Assembly: GCF_017355365.1 (NCBI RefSeq)
Contig: NZ_JADIJR010000026.1
Coordinates: 1 to 40,968 of the forward strand
Source: Microbacterium sp. SD291
Lineage (GTDB): Bacteria > Actinomycetota > Actinomycetes > Actinomycetales > Microbacteriaceae
Length of the DNA: 40,968 nucleotides
Reading direction: 5' to 3'
The notes beneath the pieces were generated by a model, which was not told the DNA's origin, did not search any database, and saw only the letters and a program-made list of their open reading frames with translations. The position numbers and the translations under genes are program-made. This document shows, piece by piece, positions 24,360-32,234 of this stretch. The first letter of the stretch is position 1. Every line of letters begins with the position of its first letter.

Positions 24360-25682
24360 TCAGCCTGCGAGCGCGGCTTCGCGGCCCTCGTCGTAGAACT
24401 TCTGCAGGTCTTCCGTGTACTCGTCGGCGGTCTCATTGCCATTCGCCGTCGCCTGCATGTGCGACTGGATGAAATCGAGGAAGCCGGGTACCGGGTAGTC
24501 CGGGTAGAACGCCAGCGTGTCCGCCTCGACGAGCTCGTTGAACCGCTCGGTGTACTCGCGGGTCAGTTCGTCCTCGATGCTCGATGCATCGCCGGCGAGG
24601 GGAAGACCGCCGAGCTGGCCGATCTTGTTCTGGACCTCTTCGCTGAGGGTGATGTCGATCCAGTCGTAGGCCAGCTCCTTGTTCTTCGCGTTCGCGGGAA
24701 CGCCCCACAGGTGGCCGCTGGAACCCATCTGCATGTGCGCGCCCGGCAGGGTGAAGTAGTCCCACTCGAAGGTCGCCTGCTCGCGGATACGGAAGAACTC
24801 ACCCTGGTTCCAGATCAGCATCGCCTTCTCCCCGCTGAGGAAGTTGACGGTCGCCTGCTCGAAGTTCAGGCCGCCGAGCTGCTCGCCGACATAGCCCTTG
24901 TCGATCCATTGCTGGAAGCGGTCGGCGCCGGTCTTCCAGGGCGCCTTCGAGAAGTCGACCGGCTCGCGCAGGAACATGAAGTCGTCGATGGCGGTGCGAT
25001 CGGCCTCGGCGGCGACCAGGGAGTACCAGATCCACATCTGGTTGAAGCCCTGACTGGTGGATGCCGATGACGAGATCGGTGTGACGCCGGCGGCGAGGAG
25101 CTTGTCCATCGCCGCCTCGAACTCATCGAGATTCGTCGGCTCCGCAGTGATTCCCGCCTGTGCGAAGAGGTCCTTGTTGTAGTAGAACATCACGTACTCG
25201 CCGATGTTGGGGACCCCGTACCAGTCGCCCGAGCCGGCGAGTCCTTTCTCGTCGTACTGGGCGAAGGCCTGCATCGAGCCCTTCACCTTCTCGTCCCAGC
25301 CGTACTTCTCGACCTGCTCGGTGAGCGGGCTGAGCAACCCCTGCCCGGCGAGCTGGCCGCCGTCGGCGTTGCCCTTGTTGAACTCGATCACGTCGGGGAC
25401 GTCGTCGCCGGTGAGAGTGATCTTCGCGTTCTGCCGCATCGCGTCGAAGCTCGTGGTCTGGAAGTCGACCTTCACATCGGGATGCTTCTTCTTGAAGATC
25501 TCCAGCGCGAGCTGCCAGCCCTGCCCTTGGGCCGTCTCGGGGTTCTCGTACTGCAGGATCGTGAAGGTGTCGCCGCCTGCCGCGTCGTCAGACGAGCCGC
25601 AGGCGACGAGGGATGTCGCTGCGACGGCAGCTGCTGCGATGCCGACTGCGACCCGCAGCGCCGTGCGCGTGATGGTTGCCAT
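24360..25682 (-). CDS. Sugar ABC transporter substrate-binding lipoprotein
   Basis: A 440-residue family 1 solute-binding protein. The signal peptide MATITRTALRVAVGIAAAAV ends in a lipobox (SLVAC), anchoring it to the membrane. Family features include the FYYNKDLFAQAGITAEPTNL segment and GVPANAKNKELAYDWI near the C-terminus. The ATG at 25682 is preceded by GGAGGAAA. It probably supplies the sugar cleaved by the GH172 enzyme. The leader holds three tandem 8-bp repeats immediately before the ribosome-binding site. Confidence 0.93.
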   Translation of the reverse strand: MATITRTALRVAVGIAAAAVAATSLVACGSSDDAAGGDTFTILQYENPETAQGQGWQLALEIFKKKHPDVKVDFQTTSFDAMRQNAKITLTGDDVPDVIEFNKGNADGGQLAGQGLLSPLTEQVEKYGWDEKVKGSMQAFAQYDEKGLAGSGDWYGVPNIGEYVMFYYNKDLFAQAGITAEPTNLDEFEAAMDKLLAAGVTPISSSASTSQGFNQMWIWYSLVAAEADRTAIDDFMFLREPVDFSKAPWKTGADRFQQWIDKGYVGEQLGGLNFEQATVNFLSGEKAMLIWNQGEFFRIREQATFEWDYFTLPGAHMQMGSSGHLWGVPANAKNKELAYDWIDITLSEEVQNKIGQLGGLPLAGDASSIEDELTREYTERFNELVEADTLAFYPDYPVPGFLDFIQSHMQATANGNETADEYTEDLQKFYDEGREAALAG

Positions 25683-25693
25683 GCTTTCCTCCG

Positions 25694-25717
25694 TTGGTGG
25701 ATTGGTGGATGGGTGGA
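25694..25717. repeat. Three tandem 8-bp repeats in the binding-protein leader
   Basis: TTGGTGGA, TTGGTGGA and TGGGTGGA lie head to tail, read as TCCACC-rich units on the mRNA strand. They end about 3 bp before the GGAGGAAA ribosome-binding site of the binding-protein gene. Copy-number slippage or partial pairing of CCACC with GGAGG could influence translation; this is speculation from position. Confidence 0.7.
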
Positions 25718-25792
25718 GCGGTGGGGTGGCGTGCCGGGGCGCGCCGGATACCGGTGACACGGGTGCGTCTCCGGGAGTCGGGAAGGGTGAGG

Positions 25793-26818
25793 TCAGTGGG
25801 CCGGCGGGCCGACAGACGCTCGCTCTACGAGCGGACACGGAATACGGACGGATACCGGTGGGCCAGAGGCGTCACCGTGGATGCGGTCGATCGCGCGCTG
25901 CGCCGCCCAGGCGCCCATGGCACGATGCGGGAGCCGCACGGTCGTCAGCCCCGGCCGCATGGCGTCGGCGATGAACTCCTGGTCGTCGAAGCCGATGATC
26001 GACAGGTCCTCAGGTATGCGCAGGCCGAGGTCGGCGCACACCTGGTACGCCGCGAACGCGATCTGGTCCGAGAAGCAGAACAGCGCGGTCGGACGGCCGG
26101 ATGACGCGAGCCACTCCCGCAGCGGCTCGACCGCATGGGAGGTGCTCGGGTCCGGAAGCGCGAGGACGAGCTTCGGATCGAGGTCGATTCCTTGCTCCGC
26201 CAGCGCTGACTCGTATCCGTCCCACCTCAGGCGCGAGGCGATGAAACGGTCACCCCCGACAGTGCAGAAGCCGATGCGGCGGTGTCCGGCGGCGATCAGC
26301 CGGCTGACGGCGGCGTGTGCTCCCCCCGCTTCGTCAGGCACCACACTGTCCGCCGCCTGCGGATCATCGGGGATGCCGTCGAGCACCACGACAGGGATCG
26401 TCGGCGGAACAGGTGGCAGCTCGACTACCCGATGATATTCCGCGGCCAGGATCATAGCCTCGATGTCACGCTGCAGCAGTGATTTCGATGACTGGGCGAT
26501 CAGTTCGGGACGGTTGGTCGTGTCGATGATCATCGCGAGGTAGCCGGCATCCCAGGCGGCCGTCTGCACGCCCTCGAGCATCCTTCCCGCGAAGGGGATG
26601 CTCGCCACGCCGTCTGACAGCAGCCCGATCGTGTGCGTGCGCTTGGTTCTCAGCCCGCGGGCGAGCACGTTCGGGATGTAGCCCATCTCTGCCGCGGTCG
26701 TGCGGATGCGCTCGGCCGTCGCTGCATTCACCCGTCCCGCGTGACGATCGTTGAGGACCAGCGAGACCGCGGACGCGGATACGCCCACCGCAGCGGCGAG
26801 GTCCTTCAGAGTGATCAC
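25793..26818 (-). CDS. LacI family transcriptional regulator of the GH172 operon
   Basis: A 341-residue LacI/GalR regulator. The HTH reads ITLKDLAAAVGVSASAVSLV with hinge region NVLARGLRTKRTHTIGLL; the effector domain contains the IIGFDDQEFIADAMRPGLTTVRLP signature. I prefer the GTG at 26818: AAGGAG lies six bases upstream and the protein then begins VITLKDL, as in the family. An ATG at 26836 would add six residues and lies within an operator palindrome. It precedes the transporter and GH172 genes in the same direction, 110 bp before the binding-protein gene. Three matching palindromes upstream imply autoregulation. Confidence 0.92.
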   Translation of the reverse strand: MITLKDLAAAVGVSASAVSLVLNDRHAGRVNAATAERIRTTAAEMGYIPNVLARGLRTKRTHTIGLLSDGVASIPFAGRMLEGVQTAAWDAGYLAMIIDTTNRPELIAQSSKSLLQRDIEAMILAAEYHRVVELPPVPPTIPVVVLDGIPDDPQAADSVVPDEAGGAHAAVSRLIAAGHRRIGFCTVGGDRFIASRLRWDGYESALAEQGIDLDPKLVLALPDPSTSHAVEPLREWLASSGRPTALFCFSDQIAFAAYQVCADLGLRIPEDLSIIGFDDQEFIADAMRPGLTTVRLPHRAMGAWAAQRAIDRIHGDASGPPVSVRIPCPLVERASVGPPAH

Positions 26819-26833
26819 GGACGGCTCCTTCGA

Positions 26834-26849
26834 CATCAATCGTTTGACG
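26834..26849. promoter_or_regulatory. LacI-type operator, proximal
   Basis: CATCAA-TCGT-TTGACG is a palindrome with 6-bp arms and one mismatch. It lies just upstream of the LacI GTG at 26818. The motif recurs at 26867 and, with changed spacing, at 26895. Confidence 0.6.
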
Positions 26850-26866
26850 CTCGGGTTCTGAAGTCG

Positions 26867-26882
26867 CGTCAATCGTTTGATG
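26867..26882. promoter_or_regulatory. LacI-type operator, middle
   Basis: CGTCAA-TCGT-TTGATG matches the proximal site with the mismatch in the other arm. Its centre is 33 bp from that of the proximal site, close to three helical turns, so the two sites would face the same side. Confidence 0.62.
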
Positions 26883-26894
26883 CGACCGTACGGA

Positions 26895-26911
26895 CGTCAA
26901 ACGCGTTGACG
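26895..26911. promoter_or_regulatory. LacI-type operator, distal
   Basis: CGTCAA-ACGCG-TTGACG has perfect 6-bp arms but a 5-bp centre instead of 4. It may be a third site for the same repressor or mark where the promoter lies. Confidence 0.5.
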
Positions 26912-26980
26912 CAAAGCGTTGTTACATGAACGTGATCAAGGCGCCGTCTCGTCCCGGCCTTGCACAATCAGGAGCCACCC

Positions 26981-27265
26981 CTACTCGGCGAGTTCGGCAT
27001 CCGCGTCAACGGCATCAACCCCGACGGCGTCGTCCGCGGCTCTGGCATCTTCGCCTCCGGCTCGGGAGCGAACCGGGCCGCGACCTACGGCGTCGCCGAA
27101 GAGGACCTCGGCCAGTACTACGCGAACCGCACGATTCTCAAGCGCGAGGTCGTGCCCGAGAACGCGGCGGATGCCGTGTACGTGCTGACCGGTCCCGAGC
27201 TCAGTCGCACCACCGGCATGCACATCCCGGTCGATTCCGGCGTCGCCGCCGCATTTCTCCTATGA
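26981..27265 (+). pseudogene. 3' remnant of rhamnulose-1-phosphate aldolase/dehydrogenase gene
   Basis: About 94 residues matching the C-terminal end of the bifunctional rhamnulose-1-phosphate aldolase/lactaldehyde dehydrogenase. The fragment begins LLGEFGIRVNGINPDGVVRG, typical of the short-chain dehydrogenase half, and ends HIPVDSGVAAAFLL. The whole aldolase half and most of the dehydrogenase are missing. Upstream sequence leads into the promoter of the divergent LacI gene instead. An ATG at 26960 could start a 101-residue product, but it would lack the cofactor-binding region. The order rhaD-rhaB is preserved with the next fragment. Confidence 0.82.
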
Positions 27266-27279
27266 CCCCCCTCCCCACC

Positions 27280-27311
27280 CGGTCGTTGAGCGAGCGAAGC
27301 GAGACGAAACG
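27280..27311. repeat. Intergenic repeat of the GGTCGTTGAGCGAGCG type
   Basis: The stretch starts GGTCGTTGAGCGAGCGAAGC and continues GAGACGAAAC. From memory, this element recurs between genes in Microbacterium and relatives. Only one copy is in this window, so repetition cannot be shown here. Confidence 0.45.
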
Positions 27312-27341
27312 CTCCTCTCGTCCGCATGACCAGAGTTCACG

Positions 27342-27650
27342 ATGACCGCCGTCGCAGCCGTCGACCTCGGGGCGACCAGCGGCCGTGTCATGATCGGTCG
27401 TGTCGGTGAGGACTCACTCGAGCTCGACCGCATCCACCTGGTCGGCGGCGGCTCGCTCAACCGCCTGCTCTGCCAGGCGACGGCGGATCGTTCGGGACTC
27501 CCCGTGCTGGCGGGGCCGGTCGAGGCGACCGCGCTCGGCAACGTGCTCGTGCAGGCGCGTGCGCTCGGCGCGGCCCCGGCGACGCTCGAGGGGCTGCGCG
27601 CCCTGGTCGCCCGCACGCACGCACCTCTGCGCTTCGACCCGCAGCGCTGA
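27342..27650 (+). pseudogene. rhaB: Rhamnulokinase with large in-frame internal deletion
   Basis: A 102-residue frame whose first 30 residues are the N-terminus of rhamnulokinase (AAVDLGATSGRVMIGRV, the phosphate-1 motif of FGGY kinases). Its last 70 residues are the C-terminus (IHLVGGGSLNRLLCQ, then GPVEATALGNVLVQA, the adenosine motif). Full RhaB is about 480 residues, so some 370 from the middle, including the sugar-binding residues and catalytic base, are gone. The join is in frame near LELDR/IHLVGG. It should be inactive as a kinase. With the preceding dehydrogenase fragment it marks a decayed rhamnose operon. Confidence 0.85.
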
Positions 27651-27684
27651 GACCGCCGGCAGCCGGCGCATCCGTCGGCCCGGA

Positions 27685-27733
27685 ATCACGATTGTCGGTC
27701 GAGAAATCGTTCTCTCGACCGACATTCCGTGAT
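27685..27733. terminator. Strong inverted repeat between rhaB remnant and GH3 gene
   Basis: Perfect 11-bp arms GTCGGTCGAGA (27694-27704) and TCTCGACCGAC (27713-27723) extend outward through ATCACG/CGTGAT with small interruptions. The stem lies between converging frames, so a bidirectional terminator is plausible. There is no long T tract. Confidence 0.5.
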
Positions 27734-27793
27734 CTCCGCCGACAGAGCCGTGGCGAAGGCACGCTTACGCGCATCGGCGCCGCCCACCGCCGA

Positions 27794-30082
27794 TCACGCC
27801 GGAACCGCGACGCCCTCGTTCGCCGCGGCCAGCAGCTGCTCGACCTGCTCGTAGGTCACGTCGATGCCGGGGAATCCGATGAGGCGTCCGATCGGGAACG
27901 ACGCCATCATCTTCTCCATCGCGTCGTCGTTCGGCATCATCGAAGCCGCCGACGAGTCGGTGGCGTTCAGCTCGCCCAGGAATCCGCCGAGCGCACCCAT
28001 CACGATCGGACCCGCGACCGGGTGCGCGACGACGTCGCCGACCGAGGAGTCCATCGTGAGCGGCAGGCTGATCGCGTCGCCCTCGACCGGCACGACGACG
28101 GCCGAGCGGATGTCGCGGCTCGATGCCGCCACCTCGACCGTGTAGTCGCCGCCCTCGACGACGAACCGGTCGACGCGGATGTCCCAGTAGGCGAGGTCCT
28201 CTCGGCGCACGGTGAGCCCGACAGTGCGGGTCTCCCCCGCGGCGAGCGCCACGGACGAGAACGCCTTCAGCTCGCGCGGCGCGCGCTGCGCGATCGAGCG
28301 GACGGGCGCGAGGTACACCTGCACGACCTCGCGGCCGTCACGGTCGCCGGTGTTGGTCACGTCGACCTGCACTGCGATGTCGCCGGCCTCGGTCACCGAC
28401 GCGGTGGCCGTCCCGTACGAGAACGTCGTGTACGACAGCCCGTGCCCGAACGGGTAGGTCACCTCGAGCCCCTTGGCGTCGTACCAGCGGTACCCGACGA
28501 GCAGCCCCTCGCCGTAGCGGACGTGCCCGAACTCGCCGGGGAAGTTGCCGTACGAGGGGTTGTCCTCGAGGCGCACTGGGATGGTCTCGGTGAGCTTGCC
28601 CGACGGGTTGACCTCGCCGTACAGCACGTCCGCTACAGCGCTGCCGCCTGCCTGGCCGAGCAGCCAGCTCTCCACGATCGCGGGGACGCGCTCGTGGAAG
28701 GGCAGCGCGACCACGCCGCCGTTCGAGAGCACGACGACGGTGTGCGGGTTCGCCTCGAGCACGGCGTCGAGCACGGCGAGCTGAACGGAGGGCAGGTCGA
28801 TGTGATCGCGGTCGAAGCCCTCAGACTCCTCCGCGGCCGGCAGCCCGAGGAAGACGACAGCGACGTCGGCGGCGCACGCCGTCTCGACGGCCTCCGCCTG
28901 CAGCTCCTCGGCGGTGCGACCGGATGCCGCGACCGCGCCGCCCGCGATGGCGAAGCCGGGGGCGTAGGCGACCCGGTCGCCGCCGACCTCACGGAGGGCT
29001 TCGAGCGCGGCATCCACGCGGGTGGGGTTGATCAGGGAGGATCCCGCGCCCTGGAATCGTGGCTCGGCGGCGAACGCCCCGATCACTGCGACGGTCCGGT
29101 CCGCCGAGAGCGGCAGCAGCGCGCCGTCGTTCTTCAGTAGCACGATCGAGCGGCCTGCGGCCTCGCGGGCCAGCGCGTGGTGGGCGTCGACGTCGAGCGG
29201 GCCGTCCGCGGCCGGACGCGACGCCGCCCTGTGCACGAGGTCGATCGCGCGGGACGCCGCGGTGTCGAGCACGCCCTCGTCCAGTTCGCCGGCGCGCACG
29301 GCGGCGACGAGCTGAGCATCCGTCCGCCCGCCCGACGCCGGCATCTCCAGGTCGAGACCCGCGGCGATGCCGGTCACGCGGTCGTTCACGGCCCCCCAGT
29401 CCGAGACGACGAGGCCGTCGAAGCCCCACTCGTCGCGCAGCACCCGGGTGAGCAGCCACGGGTCCTCCGAGGTCCACACGCCGTTGAGCCGGTTGTACGA
29501 GCACATGACGGTCCACGGCGCGGCATCCTTCACCACCCGTTCGAAGCCGCGCAGGTAGATCTCCCGCAGCGGCCGGGGATCGATGTCGGAGCTCGCGCGC
29601 ATCCGGTCGAACTCCTGGTTGTTCGCGGCGAAGTGCTTGAGCGAGGTGCCGACTCCCTGCGACTGGACGCCGCGCACGGACGCGGCGCCGAGGAGGCCGG
29701 AGACGATCGGATCCTCGGAGAAGTACTCGAAGTTGCGCCCGCACAGCGGGGAGCGCTTGATGTTGATGCCGGGGCCGAGCACGACCGCGACGTCCTCGAT
29801 CGCGGCCTCGACGCCGATCGCCGCGCCGACCTGCTCGATGAGCTCGGGGTCCCAGGAGGAGCCGATGCCCACCGCCGGCGGGAAGCACGTCGCGGGCACG
29901 CTGCTCGCGAGGCCGAGGTGATCGGTGCCGCCGGCCTGCTTGCGAAGGCCGTGCGGCCCATCGGTCATCATGATCGACCGGATGCCGGCGCGTTCGACGG
30001 CCTTGGTCGTCCAGAAGTCCGCGCCGCTCGTGAGCGATGCCTTCTCCTCGAGGGTGAGGTCTGATGCCGAGATCTCGGTCAT
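27794..30082 (-). CDS. GH3 family beta-glycosidase
   Basis: A 762-residue retaining glycosidase of family GH3. The N-terminal barrel contains the KHFAANNQE substrate motif (149-157) and nucleophile Asp228 in LVVSDWGAV. The alpha/beta sandwich follows, then a fibronectin III-like domain (DVTNTGDRDGREVVQVYL). About 95 further residues after that domain include ALGGFLGEL and a Met-rich helix, longer than many GH3 enzymes. No signal peptide, so probably cytoplasmic. The motif set fits beta-glucosidase, but xylosidase or other activity is possible. It is divergent from a TetR gene with a clear shared promoter region. Confidence 0.93.
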   Translation of the reverse strand: MTEISASDLTLEEKASLTSGADFWTTKAVERAGIRSIMMTDGPHGLRKQAGGTDHLGLASSVPATCFPPAVGIGSSWDPELIEQVGAAIGVEAAIEDVAVVLGPGINIKRSPLCGRNFEYFSEDPIVSGLLGAASVRGVQSQGVGTSLKHFAANNQEFDRMRASSDIDPRPLREIYLRGFERVVKDAAPWTVMCSYNRLNGVWTSEDPWLLTRVLRDEWGFDGLVVSDWGAVNDRVTGIAAGLDLEMPASGGRTDAQLVAAVRAGELDEGVLDTAASRAIDLVHRAASRPAADGPLDVDAHHALAREAAGRSIVLLKNDGALLPLSADRTVAVIGAFAAEPRFQGAGSSLINPTRVDAALEALREVGGDRVAYAPGFAIAGGAVAASGRTAEELQAEAVETACAADVAVVFLGLPAAEESEGFDRDHIDLPSVQLAVLDAVLEANPHTVVVLSNGGVVALPFHERVPAIVESWLLGQAGGSAVADVLYGEVNPSGKLTETIPVRLEDNPSYGNFPGEFGHVRYGEGLLVGYRWYDAKGLEVTYPFGHGLSYTTFSYGTATASVTEAGDIAVQVDVTNTGDRDGREVVQVYLAPVRSIAQRAPRELKAFSSVALAAGETRTVGLTVRREDLAYWDIRVDRFVVEGGDYTVEVAASSRDIRSAVVVPVEGDAISLPLTMDSSVGDVVAHPVAGPIVMGALGGFLGELNATDSSAASMMPNDDAMEKMMASFPIGRLIGFPGIDVTYEQVEQLLAAANEGVAVPA

Positions 30083-30121
30083 GTGGGTTCCTTTCGCGGG
30101 CGACGGCGATGTCCTGCGAAA

Positions 30122-30150
30122 ACTATATGCCGGTAAGTATTAGATTTCAA
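30122..30150 (-). promoter_or_regulatory. Promoter of the GH3 gene
   Basis: The minus strand has TTGAAA (plus 30145-30150), a 17-bp spacer and TATAGT (plus 30122-30127), close to the housekeeping consensus and about 40 bp before the ATG. The divergent TetR gene begins 28 bp beyond the -35. The spacer (ATACTTACCGGCAT region) is roughly palindromic and could be a TetR site. Confidence 0.62.
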
Positions 30151-30177
30151 ACGTTGTTCAGGATTACGCTCGAAGAC

Positions 30178-30741
30178 ATGGCAAGACGGGGTTCATATGC
30201 GAAGGGCGTCGCCAGGCGCGAGGAGATCCTCGAGAGCGCGCTCGACGTCATCGGCCGCAAGGGCTACCAGAACGCCTCCCTCAAGGAGATCGCCGAGGTG
30301 GTCGGCGTGACCCCCGCCGCGCTCCTGCACTACTTCGGCACGAAGGAGGAGCTGTTCACCGCCGTGCTGCGAAAGCGCGACGAGAGGGACGAGCTCGACC
30401 ACGGGGCCATCGGTGCGAAGGACGCCCGCGCCGGCCTCATCGAGGTGATCAGGCACAACACCGAGGTGCCAGGTCTCGTGCAACTGTTCTCCCGGCTCGC
30501 GGTGGACGCCGCGGACCCCGAGCATCCGGCGCACGAGTACTTCCTCGAGCGCAGCGCGCAGATGCGGGAGGTGGTCGCGAAGAACCTCGGCGACGACTCA
30601 GGACCTCTCGATGCCGACACCACGGCGCGGGTCGTGCAGGCCGTCACAGACGGCCTGCAGCTGCAGTGGATGATCGACCCCACCGTCGACATGGCCGGCA
30701 TCGTCGAGAAGCTGATCGACGCGCTGCATCCGCGACACTGA
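30178..30741 (+). CDS. TetR family regulator, divergent from GH3
   Basis: A 187-residue TetR-family repressor. The N-terminal HTH reads REEILESALDVIGRKGYQNA followed by SLKEIAEVVGVTPAALLHYFGTKEELFTAVL. The C-terminal helical ligand domain is of normal size. The ATG at 30178 begins MARRGSYAKG; an ATG at 30064 in the same frame overlaps the GH3 start and is unlikely. Position suggests it controls the GH3 promoter, probably responding to a sugar or glycoside. The ligand is unknown. Confidence 0.9.
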   Translation: MARRGSYAKGVARREEILESALDVIGRKGYQNASLKEIAEVVGVTPAALLHYFGTKEELFTAVLRKRDERDELDHGAIGAKDARAGLIEVIRHNTEVPGLVQLFSRLAVDAADPEHPAHEYFLERSAQMREVVAKNLGDDSGPLDADTTARVVQAVTDGLQLQWMIDPTVDMAGIVEKLIDALHPRH

Positions 30742-30745
30742 GCCG

Positions 30746-30760
30746 CCCCGACCGTCGGGG
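30746..30760. terminator. Short hairpin between converging tetR and LCP genes
   Basis: CCCCGA-CCG-TCGGGG lies 4 bp after the tetR stop and 4 bp before the end of the converging LCP gene. It is compact and GC-rich without a T tract; bidirectional terminator is the best guess. Confidence 0.4.
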
Positions 30761-30764
30761 AGGG

Positions 30765-32000
30765 TCAGCGGATGTTGCCGTTGGAGCAGGTCTGCTGCGC
30801 GGCGGAGTTGCCCTTGATCGAGTCGGGCAGCGCCACGACGTTCTCGGGTGTGGCCGTCGGGTCCGGAGTCGCCACAGTGCCGGGCGCGGGATCCTGCACG
30901 ACGACGCCGTCGGTCTCGGTGTTCTCGTGCGTCACCTGCAGCTGCGCGTTCTGGTTGATCGCGTCCCACATCGCGGTGGCGGCCTCACGGTTCGGCACCA
31001 CCTTGTTCTCGTTCTCCGGATCGGTGAGCGACGGGTACTGCAGGAACACGATGTCCTCGAACGGCACCGACTTCACGGCCAGGGCGATCTGCACGATCGT
31101 CATCGGGTTGTTGGCGAGCGAGGTGCTGGTCTCCATGTTCTGCAGACCCGTGTTCGCGAGCTTCAGCATGACCGGCACGTTGCCGAGCGTCTCGCCGCTG
31201 ATCATCTTGCGCACCAGGCTCGACATGTACTGCTGCTGGTTGCCGATGCGGCCGAGGTCGCTGCCGTCGCCGACACCGTGCCGCGTGCGCAGGAACTGGA
31301 GCGCCTCGATGCCCTGCACCGTGTGCGTCCCTGCCGCCATGTCGAGGCTGGTGTACTTGTCCTTGATCGGGGTCGCGAGGCACACGTCGACGCCGCCGAT
31401 CGCGTTGGTGATCTCGATCACGCCGCCGAAGGTGACGGATGCCGCGAACTGGACCTCCTGCCCGGTGAGTTCGGAGATCGTCTTGACGACGCAGTTGAGG
31501 CCGCCGTCGGTGTACGCGACGTTGATCGATTGCTTGCTCATCGCCGAGTGGACGTCGCCCTCCGCGTCCTCGCACTCCGGGATCGGCACCTGCAGGTCGC
31601 GCGGGAAGCTGACGACCGTGATGCGCCGCGGCTCCTCGGAGACGTGGACGAGAAGGTTGACGTCGTTGAGCGTGCCCTCGGAGTCCGGACCGGTGCAGCG
31701 GGCTCCGAAGTACTGCTTGTACGCGTCCTCGCAGGTGTCGACGCCGGTGAGGACGAGGTTGAAGCCGCCCTCGAACTCGCCGATGTCCGGCGGCAGGTCC
31801 TCGGTGCCGTCGAGCTCCACCGCGTTCGCGGTCACGGTGCTGGAGAGGTCGTAGAGCACGTAGGCCGCGACGCCGACCCCACTGACGAGCACGACGGCCA
31901 GGCCGATCGCGATGAACTTCAGCAGCTGGCTGATCGGGGTGGGAGTGCGCAGCTGACCGTGACGTGCGATGGTGCGACGACGTCGGGGGTTCTGACTCAC
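30765..32000 (-). CDS. LytR-CpsA-Psr (LCP) family cell-wall glycopolymer transferase
   Basis: A 411-residue LCP protein. A cytoplasmic Arg-rich N-terminus, then one transmembrane helix (about 30-50, FIAIGLAVVLVSGVGVAAYV), place the catalytic domain outside. Family motifs include TVVSFPRDLQVPIP and RTRHGVGDGSDLGRIGNQQQ. LCP enzymes attach lipid-linked glycopolymers to peptidoglycan. The C-terminus has a Pro/Thr-rich tail and a Cys near the end (QQTCSNGN). I chose the GTG at 32000; longer frames run into the adjacent tRNA. It lies 52 bp after tRNA-Ser(UGA) in the same direction. Confidence 0.92.
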   Translation of the reverse strand: MSQNPRRRRTIARHGQLRTPTPISQLLKFIAIGLAVVLVSGVGVAAYVLYDLSSTVTANAVELDGTEDLPPDIGEFEGGFNLVLTGVDTCEDAYKQYFGARCTGPDSEGTLNDVNLLVHVSEEPRRITVVSFPRDLQVPIPECEDAEGDVHSAMSKQSINVAYTDGGLNCVVKTISELTGQEVQFAASVTFGGVIEITNAIGGVDVCLATPIKDKYTSLDMAAGTHTVQGIEALQFLRTRHGVGDGSDLGRIGNQQQYMSSLVRKMISGETLGNVPVMLKLANTGLQNMETSTSLANNPMTIVQIALAVKSVPFEDIVFLQYPSLTDPENENKVVPNREAATAMWDAINQNAQLQVTHENTETDGVVVQDPAPGTVATPDPTATPENVVALPDSIKGNSAAQQTCSNGNIR

Positions 32001-32051
32001 TCGGGGCCCTTCAGGTCTGCGGCGGGTGCGGGGACACCGCACTCCATGATG

Positions 32052-32136
32052 CGGAGGGTAAGGGATTCGAACCCTTGAGACATCTCTGCCCACTGGTTTT
32101 CAAGACCAGCTCCATCGGCCGCTCGGACAACCCTCC
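32052..32136 (-). tRNA. tRNA-Ser(UGA)
   Basis: The minus strand reads GGAGGGT...ACCCTCC with discriminator G; the following bases are CAT, so CCA is not encoded. The anticodon stem-loop CTGGT-CTTGAAA-ACCAG gives anticodon UGA (serine UCA and wobble). A class II variable arm and T arm (AAGGGTTCGAATCCCTT) are present. Confidence 0.96.
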
Positions 32137-32234
32137 CGACAGACGCATCTGCCGACAAGCCGTGAGTCTAGCCGAGTTCCATTCTCCCGCGCTGACCTGA
32201 GCGGGACCTGGACCCGATAGCCTCAGGCCGTGAG

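Noticed and set aside
26926..27345. Rightward 139-codon frame beginning MNVIKAPSRPG
   Set aside because: After the start it is an Arg-rich off-frame reading of the aldolase/dehydrogenase remnant; no family match.
30128..30160. A definite TetR operator in the GH3-tetR spacer
   Set aside because: The palindromes there (around 30125-30140 and CAAACGTTG at 30148-30156) are imperfect, so I did not list a separate site.
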